A stretch of 24,823 nt of DNA. It comes from DATFPQ01 sp035264765 (GTDB lineage Bacteria; Actinomycetota; Actinomycetes; Actinomycetales; Angustibacteraceae). Under the pieces are notes generated by a model, which made no database searches, was not told the DNA's origin, and saw only the letters and a program-made list of their open reading frames with translations. The stretch spans positions 1 through 24,823 of the forward strand of contig DATFPQ010000262.1 in the NCBI GenBank assembly GCA_035264765.1, read 5' to 3'. Of the stretch, positions 1 to 7,373 are shown one piece after another. The first letter of the stretch is position 1. Every line of letters starts with the position of its first letter. A program made the position numbers and the translations under genes.

Positions 1-682
1 CGTCTGACAGTTCTCCTGCGTTGTCTAATTTGTAGTCCCCATGAATCGGAGTGCATGGCAGTTCGACCTCCTTCCGGAGCTTGGAGAGCTCGCCAGTCAG
101 TTGGCGCATCCGATGCACGACCGGCTCGCTGCGGGGTCCGAGCCTGCGGCGTGTGAAGCCGACCGAGTAACGCAGTTGGCCGAAGGTTCTGTGGTCGTCG
201 AGGGGCTCGGGCGGGCTGGGCTCCCAGACTGCTTTGAGCGCAGTGTGAACGCGTCCGAGCTCCTCGAATAGGCGGACGTAGGAGTCCTCGTCCGCCCGTG
301 GCTGGACGTGATCGATGAACTCCTCAATCTCACCCCAACGATCAGCGACCCTCAGGAGGTCGCAGCCAGAAATCGGAATCGGCCGAGCGACGCGGACTTG
401 GGTCCGCTGGAGCCGCTCCCGCAGGCGCCGCACTCCCGCTACCCGGCCGCGGCGGACCCAGGGCCTATGAACCCGTAGGACAACCGGCGGCTCAGCGTCA
501 ATCCGCACGTTGAGGTTGAAGCCACCGCCAATGTCTGCCCATCCGGCCCCTCGCGCGACGCGGGCGATCAGGGCCGAGACGGCCGGGTCATGTGGGCTGG
601 CTCTAGGTCCAAACCAGCGCGGCAAGGGAGGGGGAGAGGTCGAAGCTTCGATTCCGGTCATGGCAATGGCCGACCAGCGCAT
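1..682 (-). CDS. Phosphotransferase (aminoglycoside phosphotransferase-like kinase), partial, runs off left edge
   Basis: An open frame with no stop runs from the left edge of the window to about 682 on the minus strand. Numbered from the ATG at 661 it gives about 220 residues. The APH/choline-kinase-type Brenner loop HGD-x4-N is clear (IHGDYKLDN: His207, catalytic Asp209, Asn214). An N-lobe glycine-rich segment (GGGFNLNVRID) is followed by a beta strand (VVLRVHRPW). The C-terminal part with the metal-binding Asp lies outside the window. In-frame starts are ATG 661 and ATG 682; neither has a convincing Shine-Dalgarno sequence, so the start is uncertain. Members of this family phosphorylate small molecules (antibiotics, sugars, homoserine), and the substrate cannot be read from the sequence. 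Third codon positions are less GC-rich than in genes to the right, which with the neighbouring integrase remnant suggests acquired DNA. Confidence 0.75.
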   Translation of the reverse strand, partial: MRWSAIAMTGIEASTSPPPLPRWFGPRASPHDPAVSALIARVARGAGWADIGGGFNLNVRIDAEPPVVLRVHRPWVRRGRVAGVRRLRERLQRTQVRVARPIPISGCDLLRVADRWGEIEEFIDHVQPRADEDSYVRLFEELGRVHTALKAVWEPSPPEPLDDHRTFGQLRYSVGFTRRRLGPRSEPVVHRMRQLTGELSKLRKEVELPCTPIHGDYKLDNAGELSD

Positions 683-743
683 CCGAGGAAGGGTCCGCCG
701 GCGAGCATGGCGCAAGCTTGCCGCGACGCTATGACGGCCGGCC

Positions 744-1105
744 GTGGACTTCGAGCGCCGCGAGTTCTCGGTGAAGCTCCAGCTGCAGCGCGTGCGGCGC
801 GAGCTGCTGCTGCGCGAGACGAAGACGCAGGCGTCTGAGTCGGTGCTGCCGATGCCCGACCTGGTAGTCGCCTCGCTGCGGCTACGAGCGGACGAGCAGG
901 CTAAGGCTCGGGTCCAAGGCCGCGGAGGCGTGGCAGGGAGGGGCCGGAGGGGGCGACGTTGCTCGTCGACCTGGACGTGCACCCGCGCGTCATCATGCGC
1001 GTGCTTCGGCATGCCGACCTGGCCGTGACGATGGAGATCTACGCGAACGCCAGTTCTGCGGCGACCCGCGAAGCGCTGCGCCGGTTGAGTGAGTCGCTGA
1101 CGTGA
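744..1105 (+). pseudogene. Tyrosine recombinase (phage/ICE-type integrase) remnant
   Basis: Two pieces of an integrase catalytic domain lie in different frames. The first (from about 744, frame 3) reads VDFERREFSVKLQLQRVR, then LLRETKTQASESVLPMPD, typical of the segment before the catalytic centre. The second (959-1105, frame 2) starts LLVDLDVHPRVIMRVLRH, continues with MEIYA and ends at a TGA. It carries the C-terminal His of the LRH box and the nucleophilic Tyr. Between them the frame shifts near 910-925, where a short EAWQG remnant appears in another frame. Roughly 60 codons are then missing, including the box II His-x-x-Arg. The N-terminal DNA-binding part is also absent upstream. The copy cannot be active. 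It ends 85 bp from the 3' end of tRNA-Pro and points toward it, as integrases often do at attachment sites. Confidence 0.85.
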
Positions 1106-1143
1106 CCCCCACTGCGGTACTTCGCTGCTGCACGGACAGCAGA

Positions 1144-1175
1144 AGAGGCTCCTCCCGGGTAGGGGAGAAGCCTCT
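1144..1175 (-). terminator. Hairpin terminator downstream of tRNA-Pro
   Basis: On the minus strand AGAGGCTTCTCCC pairs with GGGAGGAGCCTCT (13 bp with one T-G wobble) around a 6-nt loop. It starts 16 nt after the tRNA 3' end, followed by a TCTG run that is only weakly T-rich. Position and strength suit termination of the tRNA transcript. The hairpin also lies between the integrase remnant and the tRNA. Confidence 0.75.
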
Positions 1176-1190
1176 GACCTGCGGTTCTGC

Positions 1191-1267
<77 letters not shown>

Positions 1268-1370
1268 TGGCACCCCGCGGTGGGGCGTCGTCATCGTAGC
1301 CGAGGACCAGCCCTGCGCTGAAACCGGTTCCCAGATGCAGACGGACACCGGCGCCGGCGGGCTCGCCCGG

Positions 1371-2312
1371 TCAGGCCGGGACGAGGGTCAGCAGGCTGGC
1401 CTCGGGGCGGCAGGCGAAGCGCACCGGCGTGTACGGCGACGTCCCCAGACCGGCGCTCACGTGCAGCCAGGCCGCGTCGGCCGGTGGCGGCGTCCGACGT
1501 CCGGACGGAGCGGCCCCGGACCACCAGCGGCTCACGCCGCGGGCCCGGGAACGATCCAGGTCGCAGTTGGTCACCAGCGCGCCGTACCCGGGCACGCGCA
1601 GCTGCCCGCCGTGCGTGTGGCCGGCCAGGAGAAGCCCGGCGCCGTCGTCCACCATCGCGTCGAGCACCCGGGTGTACGGCGCGTGCAAGATGCCGACCCG
1701 GAGGTCGGCGTCCGAGGCCGGCGCTGGGGGCGGGAACCGGTCGTACCCGAGGTGGGGGTCGTCGACGCCCACGAGATCGAGCCGGACGCCGCGCACGTCG
1801 ACGTCGGCGCGGGTGTTGGTGAGGTCCGCCCAACCGGCGCCGCGAAGGCCGCGGACCAGGTCGTCGGTGGGCAGCCGGGTTCCGAAGACCCGCCGGCCCC
1901 GGTCCGGCGCCAGGTAACGGGCGGGGTTCTTCGGGCGTGGGCCGTAGTAGTCGTTGGAGCCAAGGACAAACGCGCCCGGCCGCTCCAGCAGCGGGCCCAG
2001 GGCGTCCAGCACGATCGGCACCGACTCGGGATGCGCCAGGTTGTCGCCGGTGTCAACCACGAGGTCGGGCTCGAGCTGCTCCAGGTCGCGTACCCACGCG
2101 CGCTCGCGGCGCTGCCACGGAGTGAGGTGCAGGTCGGACAGGTGCAGCACCCGCAGCGGCCGTGCGCCGACCGGCAGCACCGGAAGCTCGAACCGGCGCA
2201 GGGTGTACGCCCGGCTCTCCACCACCGTCCCTACCACGAAGGCGGCGCCGAGGGCGGGGACCACTGCGGCCGCCCGCCGCAGTCCTGAGGAGGTACGTCG
2301 GGGAGCGCGCAT
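1371..2312 (-). CDS. Membrane-anchored metallophosphoesterase (YaeI/YkuE-like)
   Basis: A 313-residue calcineurin-type phosphoesterase with all metal motifs in order: SDLH (Asp60, His62), TGDN (Asp90), GSND (Asn119, Asp121), ILH (His210) and GHTHGGQ (His232, His234). Residues about 12-32 form one hydrophobic segment after an Arg-rich start. This fits a single N-terminal membrane anchor or uncleaved signal with the catalytic domain outside. Relatives hydrolyse phosphodiesters or phosphomonoesters, including lipid substrates such as UDP-diacylglucosamine in YaeI-type enzymes; the substrate here is unknown. It diverges from the yqeY-type gene with only 37 bp between the start codons, so the promoters must overlap. 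Confidence 0.9.
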   Translation of the reverse strand: MRAPRRTSSGLRRAAAVVPALGAAFVVGTVVESRAYTLRRFELPVLPVGARPLRVLHLSDLHLTPWQRRERAWVRDLEQLEPDLVVDTGDNLAHPESVPIVLDALGPLLERPGAFVLGSNDYYGPRPKNPARYLAPDRGRRVFGTRLPTDDLVRGLRGAGWADLTNTRADVDVRGVRLDLVGVDDPHLGYDRFPPPAPASDADLRVGILHAPYTRVLDAMVDDGAGLLLAGHTHGGQLRVPGYGALVTNCDLDRSRARGVSRWWSGAAPSGRRTPPPADAAWLHVSAGLGTSPYTPVRFACRPEASLLTLVPA

Positions 2313-2349
2313 GGTGCGTCATCCTGCCACCGGCTGGGAGACTACGAGC

Positions 2350-2805
2350 ATGGCCACCACCGAGCAGACGCTGCGCGAGGACCTGCAGAACGCGATCCGG
2401 GCCCGCGACGAGGTGCGCTTGGCGACGCTGCGGATGGTGCTGGCCGCCGTCCAGAAGGAGCAGGTCGCGGGCGACGTCGCGCGCCAGCTTGAGGGTGACG
2501 AGCTGCAGGCGGTGCTGCGCCGAGAGGCCAAGAAGCGCCGCGAGGCGGCCACGGCGTTCGAGGAGGCGGGACGTCCGGACCGCGCGGAGCGCGAACGGGC
2601 CGAGCTCGCCGTGGTCGAGGGCTACCTGCCCGCCCAGCTGGACGACGAGCAGCTCGCCGCCCTGGTGGCCGCCGCGATCGCGGAGACCGGCGCCGAGGGG
2701 CCGCGTGCCATGGGACAGGTGATGAAGGTCGTCACCGGCTCGGTGGCCGGGCGGGCCGACGGGCGCCGCGTGTCGGCTGAGGTGCGGCGCCAGCTGGCCG
2801 GCTGA
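2350..2805 (+). CDS. GatB/YqeY domain protein
   Basis: A 151-residue protein matching the stand-alone YqeY family from end to end. The N-terminal helical part reads LREDLQNAIRARDEVRLATLR. The middle has RREAKKRREAATAFEEAGR. The C-terminal tRNA-binding-like part has EGYLPAQLDDEQLAALV and MGQVMKVV. The domain resembles the tail of GatB, the tRNA-dependent amidotransferase subunit. The function of the free form is not firmly established. The ATG at 2350 is chosen because GGGAG lies 9 nt upstream; an in-frame ATG at 2311 overlaps the start codon of the divergent phosphoesterase and is less likely. The stop codon is inside the first unit of a tandem repeat. Confidence 0.9.
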   Translation: MATTEQTLREDLQNAIRARDEVRLATLRMVLAAVQKEQVAGDVARQLEGDELQAVLRREAKKRREAATAFEEAGRPDRAERERAELAVVEGYLPAQLDDEQLAALVAAAIAETGAEGPRAMGQVMKVVTGSVAGRADGRRVSAEVRRQLAG

Positions 2806-2856
2806 GCCGCGGCGCCAGTTTGGCCCGCTGGGGTGCGGCGCCACCTGGCCGGCTGA
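2781..2856. repeat. Three tandem ~25-bp repeats over the yqeY stop codon
   Basis: Units at 2781-2805, 2806-2831 and 2832-2856. The first and third match at 24 of 25 positions and share GGTGCGGCGCCA and TGGCCGGCTGA; the middle one is more diverged with a 1-base insertion. The first unit is the coding end of the yqeY-type gene including its TGA. The others look like duplicated copies of that end. The array fills most of the gap before the convergent ponA2 stop codon at 2865. Confidence 0.8.
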
Positions 2857-2864
2857 CGAACCGC

Positions 2865-5471
2865 TCAGCCCCGGCCGTTGCCGCCACCGTTGTTCCCGCC
2901 GCCCTTGCCGCTGTTGCCGCCGGACTGCTGCTTCGCGGTAGCCGCCTTCTGCGCCGCGGCCTTCCTCGCGGCTGTGGCCTTCTGCGCCGTGGCCTTCTGC
3001 GCCGTGGCCTCCCTCGCGTCGGCAGCCTTTCTCGCATCGGCGGCTTGCTGCTGCGCGGCCTCCCTGGCGTTCTCCGCCCTGCGCTCCCGGGCGCGCCTGC
3101 GCTCCTCCCGCGCCGTGGAGGTCTGCCGCGGCTGGAAGAACGCCCGCCGCCCCCGGCTGGTGTAGATGGTGACCGTCGCCCCGCGGGTGGTCCGGACGCC
3201 CGAGTTCGGCGAGGTGCCGGCGACCAGGCCGCGCGGCGCGTCGGAGGAGATGGTCCCACCGACGTCCGGGGTGAAGCCGGCGTCCCGGAGGGTCGAGCGG
3301 GCGTCCGAGATGCTCATCCCGAAGGTCGTGGGAATGGGAACCCGGTCGCCGTTCAGCGTCCGGTCGCTGGCGGAGCCGAACCCCTTCCTCGGCTTGCCCT
3401 TGTGCGCTTCGGTCATGAAGTCGGCCCAGATCGGCGCCGCGACCGTGGCGCCGTAGGAGTACCCCGGGTACCTACGCACGCCGGTGTCCACGTTCTTCAG
3501 GGGCTTGGGCTCCGGTAGGTGGCCGAACCAGACCGCGGAGGCCAGCTGCGGCGTGTACCCGACGAAGAAGTTGCTCCGCGACACGTTCGCCGTACCGGTC
3601 TTGCCGGCCGCCGGGCGTCCCAGCGACTGCACGTGGCGGGCGGTGCCCTTGGTCAGCACCTCCTCCAGCGCCGAGGTGACGCCCCGCGACACGTTCTCGT
3701 CGACGGCCTGGTCGCACGAGGGCTTCGGCGTCGCGACCGACTGCCCGGTCAGGGTCTTGATGGAGTCGATGGCGATCGGCTTGCAGAAGAGGCCGTCGGC
3801 GGCGAAGGCGGCGTACGCGGCGGCCATGGTCAGGGGGGCGATCTCCTGCGCGCCGAGGGTCATGGACGGACGCGGGCGGATCTGGTCCGTGGGCTTGGTG
3901 ATGCCCTCGCCGTCGCTGGCGTACACGACGGCACCGTGGACGCCGAGCCGGTCGGCGATCTCCTTGACCGCACACACGCCGACCTCGGTCTCCAGCTTCA
4001 CGAAGCCGGTATTGATCGACTGGTAGGTCAGCTCCCGGAGCGTCTTCGTGCCGTGCTCGTTGCCCTCGCTGTTGAACGGCTTATAGCCCGCGCCGAGCTG
4101 CCCCGGCCAGCAGTCGGTGCTGTCGAAGTCGCGAGCGGGGAACGGCGTCCCACCGCGGGGAGCGTTCACCGTGCTGTTGAGGGACTTCCCCTTCTTCAGC
4201 GCCGCGGCGAGGGTGAACGCCTTGAACGTCGACCCGACCTGGAAGCCCCGGCCACCGCCGTAGCCGTAGTCGACGTTGTAGTTGATCTCGGTCTGTCCCT
4301 TGCCGCGCCCGTACGGCTGGCTCTGCGCCATTGCCAGGATCTTGCCGGTGCCCGGCTCCAGGACGGACATGGCGGCGGCCACGTCGCTCTTGTTGCGCGC
4401 CTTGACCTTGGCCTTGATCGCCCGCACGGCGTCGTCCTGCATGTCACGGTCCAGCGTGGTCCGGACCGTCAGGCCGCCGCGCTTGACCAGCTCGGCGCTC
4501 GCCGCAGGGGTGCTCGCGAGGATCTTGTCCTTGGTCAGCAGCTGGTAGACGTAGTTGCAGAAGAATGCGGCCTTGGACGTGTCGCAGCCGTTGCTGGTGC
4601 GGGTGATGTTGAGGGTCAGCTTGGTCGCGACCGCACGGTCGTGCTGCGCCTGCGTGATGGCGCCGGTCTGGAGCATCCGGCCGAGAACCACATTGCGCCG
4701 CTTGGTGGCCGCCTCGGGACGAGTCGTGGGGTTGTACGGCCCCGGCTGCTGCACCAGCCCCGCCAGCAGCGCGGCCTGCGGCAGGGACAGCCTGGCGGCC
4801 GGGATGCCGAAGAAGTGCCGGGACGCCGTCTCGACCCCGTAGGCGCCGTCACCGAAGTACGCAATGTTGAGGTAGCCCTCGAGGATCTGGTCCTTGCTGA
4901 GCTGCTTCTCCAGCGCGATGGCGTACTTCATCTCCTGGACCTTGCGAGACACGTCCTTGGCAACCGCCGCTCGCGCCGCCGCCTGGTCGCCCGCGTACAG
5001 GGCGTTCTCCTGCAGGGTGAGTTTCACGTACTGCTGGGTGAGCGTCGAGGCGCCCTGCGTGCCCGAGCTGCCGGAGGCGTTGTTGACGGCCGCACGGACC
5101 ACGCCCCGCGGGTCGACGCCGCCGTGCTCGTAGAACCGGGTGTCCTCGATGGCCACCTGCGCCTTGCGCATGAGCGGAGCCACCTTGGCCAGCGGCACGA
5201 CGATGCGGTTCTCGCTGTAGAAGGTGGCGAGCGTGGAGCCGTCCGAGTAGAGGATCCGCGACTGCTGGGCCAGCGGGCTCTGCTCCAGCTCGGCCGGCAG
5301 CGCCTCGAAGAAGCCCACGCCGCCGCGGGCCGTGGCCCCCGCCGCGCCGACGGCGGGCATGACCAGCCCGGCCCCGATCAGCCCGGCGACCACGGCGGTG
5401 GCCACCATGCCGGCGAGCAAGATGAGGACGCCGAGAGCGCGGCTGCCCAGGTTGCCCGTGCGCAGGGACAT
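2865..5471 (-). CDS. ponA2: Bifunctional penicillin-binding protein (class A, PASTA-containing, PonA2 type)
   Basis: An 868-residue class A PBP that polymerises glycan strands and cross-links peptides outside the membrane. One membrane segment lies at about residues 12-35. The GT51 glycosyltransferase follows: IEDTRFYEHGG with Glu109 and Glu115, GASTLTQQYVK near 140-150, and EGYLNIAYFG near 198-207. The transpeptidase has SxxK Ser414 (GSTFK), SxN Ser485 (SIN) and KTGT at 624-627. One PASTA domain spans about 712-773. A charged then Ala/Lys/Gln-rich tail (about 785-868) ends in Gly/Asn. The ATG at 5471 has GAGGAG 8 nt upstream; a longer in-frame start at 5576 lacks this support. Divergent from whiB4, as I recall for ponA2/whiB4 in M. 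tuberculosis. In that organism PonA2 contributes to acid and stress resistance (family knowledge, not visible here). Confidence 0.95.
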   Translation of the reverse strand: MSLRTGNLGSRALGVLILLAGMVATAVVAGLIGAGLVMPAVGAAGATARGGVGFFEALPAELEQSPLAQQSRILYSDGSTLATFYSENRIVVPLAKVAPLMRKAQVAIEDTRFYEHGGVDPRGVVRAAVNNASGSSGTQGASTLTQQYVKLTLQENALYAGDQAAARAAVAKDVSRKVQEMKYAIALEKQLSKDQILEGYLNIAYFGDGAYGVETASRHFFGIPAARLSLPQAALLAGLVQQPGPYNPTTRPEAATKRRNVVLGRMLQTGAITQAQHDRAVATKLTLNITRTSNGCDTSKAAFFCNYVYQLLTKDKILASTPAASAELVKRGGLTVRTTLDRDMQDDAVRAIKAKVKARNKSDVAAAMSVLEPGTGKILAMAQSQPYGRGKGQTEINYNVDYGYGGGRGFQVGSTFKAFTLAAALKKGKSLNSTVNAPRGGTPFPARDFDSTDCWPGQLGAGYKPFNSEGNEHGTKTLRELTYQSINTGFVKLETEVGVCAVKEIADRLGVHGAVVYASDGEGITKPTDQIRPRPSMTLGAQEIAPLTMAAAYAAFAADGLFCKPIAIDSIKTLTGQSVATPKPSCDQAVDENVSRGVTSALEEVLTKGTARHVQSLGRPAAGKTGTANVSRSNFFVGYTPQLASAVWFGHLPEPKPLKNVDTGVRRYPGYSYGATVAAPIWADFMTEAHKGKPRKGFGSASDRTLNGDRVPIPTTFGMSISDARSTLRDAGFTPDVGGTISSDAPRGLVAGTSPNSGVRTTRGATVTIYTSRGRRAFFQPRQTSTAREERRRARERRAENAREAAQQQAADARKAADAREATAQKATAQKATAARKAAAQKAATAKQQSGGNSGKGGGNNGGGNGRG

Positions 5472-5622
5472 GCAGGTGGCTCCTCGGGTGCGTACTCCAG
5501 GCTGGCTGTCCTCGTGATCAGGGTAACCCGGACGGCCGACAGGGCCCTTTAACCGGATAGCCGCCCGCCAGAACAACCGCCGTGACGGGCGGCTCAGAGA
5601 AGGGAGCGGGCGGTCGCGGAAG

Positions 5623-5638
5623 CGTGATCCTTGTCACG
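5623..5638. promoter_or_regulatory. Crp-like binding site (GTGA-N6-TCAC)
   Basis: The sequence CGTGATCCTTGTCACG is an interrupted palindrome matching GTGA-N6-TCAC, the consensus for Crp/GlxR-type regulators, with one extra matching base pair on each side. It lies about 180 bp before whiB4 and 152 bp before ponA2. A close copy sits before ridA (9411-9424), and a crp gene is in the same locus (12826-13503). Binding is inferred from the motif only. Confidence 0.6.
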
Positions 5639-5668
5639 TCAGGGACGTCTGGGAGCACTAGTTGCACA

Positions 5669-5682
5669 GATGACTAGTCATC
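5669..5682. promoter_or_regulatory. Perfect 14-bp palindrome upstream of whiB4
   Basis: GATGACTAGTCATC reads the same on both strands. Its ACTAGT core is also present 16 bp earlier (5657-5662), so two half-related sites lie about 1.5 helical turns apart. In such GC-rich DNA this AT-rich ordered sequence suggests an operator. Its binding protein is unknown. Confidence 0.45.
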
Positions 5683-5815
5683 GGCTCGGTTGGAATGGCC
5701 GGATCGGGTGATAGCCGAGGTGTCGCTCCGATCCCTAGCGTCGACACCGGGGTGGAGAGCATGGTCGCAGCGAGCGCGGCGTGCTGTCCTGCAGATCGCG
5801 AAAACGGAGATCGAG

Positions 5816-6139
5816 ATGACTATTCCGGCAGAGACCACGGGCTGGGCGCAGGACTGGGCCCGGCAGGGCGCGTGTGCCTCAGGCGACCCGGACGAGCTGT
5901 TCGTCCAGGGTGCCGAGCAGAACCGGGCCAAGGCCGTCTGCTTCGGATGCGCCGTCCGGACCGAGTGCCTGGCCGATGCGCTGGACGAGCGCATCGAGTT
6001 CGGCGTGTGGGGTGGCATGACCGAGCGTGAGCGGCGGGCGCTGCTGAAGCGTAGGCCGAACGTGCAGTCCTGGCGGCGCCTGCTCGAGACCGCTCGGGCC
6101 GAGCACGCCCGTACGGGAGACACGGCGGTCGCCGGCTGA
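5816..6139 (+). CDS. whiB4: WhiB-family iron-sulfur transcription factor (WhiB4-like)
   Basis: A 107-residue WhiB protein. The four cluster ligands are Cys20, Cys42, Cys45 and Cys51 (spacing C-x21-C-x2-C-x5-C), the arrangement that holds a 4Fe-4S cluster. EFGVWGGMTERERRALLKR (62-80) contains the family G[VI]WGG turn and the basic C-terminal DNA-contact region. The DPDELFVQGAEQ stretch and position beside ponA2 resemble mycobacterial WhiB4, a redox- and NO-sensitive regulator. The ATG at 5816 has GGAGA 5 nt upstream; an upstream GTG-type extension has no family support. It converges with the Get3-like ATPase gene across a strong hairpin. Confidence 0.93.
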   Translation: MTIPAETTGWAQDWARQGACASGDPDELFVQGAEQNRAKAVCFGCAVRTECLADALDERIEFGVWGGMTERERRALLKRRPNVQSWRRLLETARAEHARTGDTAVAG

Positions 6140-6154
6140 CCCTGCGGCCGATCC

Positions 6155-6185
6155 GCCGAGCAGCCCCTGGCCAGGGGAACTCGGC
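6155..6185. terminator. Bidirectional hairpin between whiB4 and the ATPase gene
   Basis: GCCGAG-cag-CCCCTGGCCAGGGG-aa-CTCGGC forms a long stem: 6 bp, a small internal loop, then a perfect inverted CCCCTGG/CCAGGGG core. It begins 15 bp after the whiB4 stop and abuts the stop of the convergent gene (6186), so it can serve both. There is no T-run, as is common in actinomycetes. Confidence 0.7.
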
Positions 6186-7373
6186 TCAGGCGGACGCTGC
6201 CACTAAGCCGTCGGCAAGGTCGGCGCCGATCGCGCGCAGACCGTCCAGGTCGTGGACGTCGTCTGGCCGGGCCGGCACCTGGACCACGGGCACCGACGGG
6301 TGCGCCCGGGTGAACCGCTCCGCGAGCAGCTGCTCGCGCTCGGCGACACGCACCCGGTCGGCGTGCAGCCGCAGCAGCTGCTCGGTCAGGGCGTGCCCGC
6401 GCCCCTCGGCCAGCGCCTCCGCCCCGGACAGGGCGCGCTCGGCGGACAGGCCCGACGCTCCCGGGACGTGCACCCGGTTGAGCACGAGCCCGGTGAGCGG
6501 CATCCGCTCAGCGGCCAGCCGGTCGACGAAGTACGACGCCTCCCGCAGCGCGTCGCGCTCGGGGGCGGCCACAACGAGGAACGCGGTGCCGGGCGCCTGC
6601 AGCAGTCGGTACGTGGCGTCCGCCCGCTCCCGAAAACCCCCGAACATCGTGTCGAGCGCCGCCACGAAGGTCTGCACGTCGCCGAGGAACTGCGCCCCCA
6701 GGATCTTGGTCATGGTCGACGTCACGACGCCGATCCCCGCGGAGAACGCCTTCAGGTACGCCCGGCCGGACGCGCGCGCCGGAGCCATCAGCAGCTTGAT
6801 GAAACGGCCGTCCAGGAAAGACCCCAGTCGCTGCGGCGCGTCCAGGAAGTCGAGTGCGGAACGCGACGGCGGGGTGTCGACGACCACGAGGTCCCACGTG
6901 CCCTCGCGGTCCGCCTCGGCCCGCAGCTGGCCCAGCTTTTCCATCGCCATGTACTCCTGGGTGCCGGCGAAGGAGCTCGACAGGGCCTGGTAGAAGGGGT
7001 TGGCGAGGATCTGCCGCGCTTTCTCCGGCGTCGCGTGCGCCTCGACGATTTCGTCGAAGGTCCGCTTCATGTCGAGCATCATCGCGTCGAGCCGGCCGCC
7101 CGCCGAGGTGTCGACGTCGGCCACCTCGCGCGGGGTGTTGTCGAGCCGGGCCAGCCCCATCGCCTGGGCCAGCCGCCGGGCCGGGTCGATGGTCAGGACG
7201 ACGACCCGGCGTCCCTGCTCGGCCGCGCGCAGGCCGAGCGCGGCGGCCACCGTGGTCTTGCCGACGCCGCCCGCACCGCAGCAGACGACGATGCGTGTGG
7301 CCGGATCGGTGAGCAAGACATCGACCTCGAGCGGGGTGCTGGCGGGCCGGGCCGCCCGCCGTGCGGCGCTCAT
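6186..7373 (-). CDS. Get3/ArsA-family ATPase (Rv3680-like)
   Basis: A 395-residue SIMIBI-class ATPase. The deviant Walker A is GAGGVGKT (33-40), including the signature intermonomer Lys-type P-loop context. TIDPARRLAQAMG (61-73) follows, and DLVVVDTPPSR holds the Walker B Asp166. A hydrophobic, Met/Ala-rich stretch (about 190-240) could form the client-binding helices. The family includes arsenite-pump ATPases and eukaryotic Get3, which ferries tail-anchored proteins. No arsenite-binding Cys cluster is obvious, which favours a Get3-like role; this is inference. It overlaps the upstream paralogue by 4 bp (ATGA), so the two are translationally coupled and probably form a heteromer. M. tuberculosis has the same pair next to whiB4. 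Confidence 0.9.
   Translation of the reverse strand: MSAARRAARPASTPLEVDVLLTDPATRIVVCCGAGGVGKTTVAAALGLRAAEQGRRVVVLTIDPARRLAQAMGLARLDNTPREVADVDTSAGGRLDAMMLDMKRTFDEIVEAHATPEKARQILANPFYQALSSSFAGTQEYMAMEKLGQLRAEADREGTWDLVVVDTPPSRSALDFLDAPQRLGSFLDGRFIKLLMAPARASGRAYLKAFSAGIGVVTSTMTKILGAQFLGDVQTFVAALDTMFGGFRERADATYRLLQAPGTAFLVVAAPERDALREASYFVDRLAAERMPLTGLVLNRVHVPGASGLSAERALSGAEALAEGRGHALTEQLLRLHADRVRVAEREQLLAERFTRAHPSVPVVQVPARPDDVHDLDGLRAIGADLADGLVAASA

Larger units (their letters stand above)
5472..5815. promoter_or_regulatory. Divergent control region between ponA2 and whiB4
   Basis: These 344 bp contain no convincing gene. Short frames on the plus strand simply lead into whiB4 and lack a ribosome site. 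Two ordered signals stand out: a Crp-like site (5623-5638) and a perfect palindrome (5669-5682), listed separately. The whiB4 ribosome site GGAGA is at 5806-5810 and that of ponA2 is GAGGAG on the minus strand near 5480-5485. I could not place confident -35/-10 boxes. Confidence 0.6.

Noticed and set aside
3519..5552. A 677-codon open frame on the plus strand opposite ponA2
   Set aside because: It is the complement of a well-supported PBP with all catalytic motifs. The antisense product is Arg/Gly/Val-rich with no recognisable domain, as expected from GC-rich third positions.
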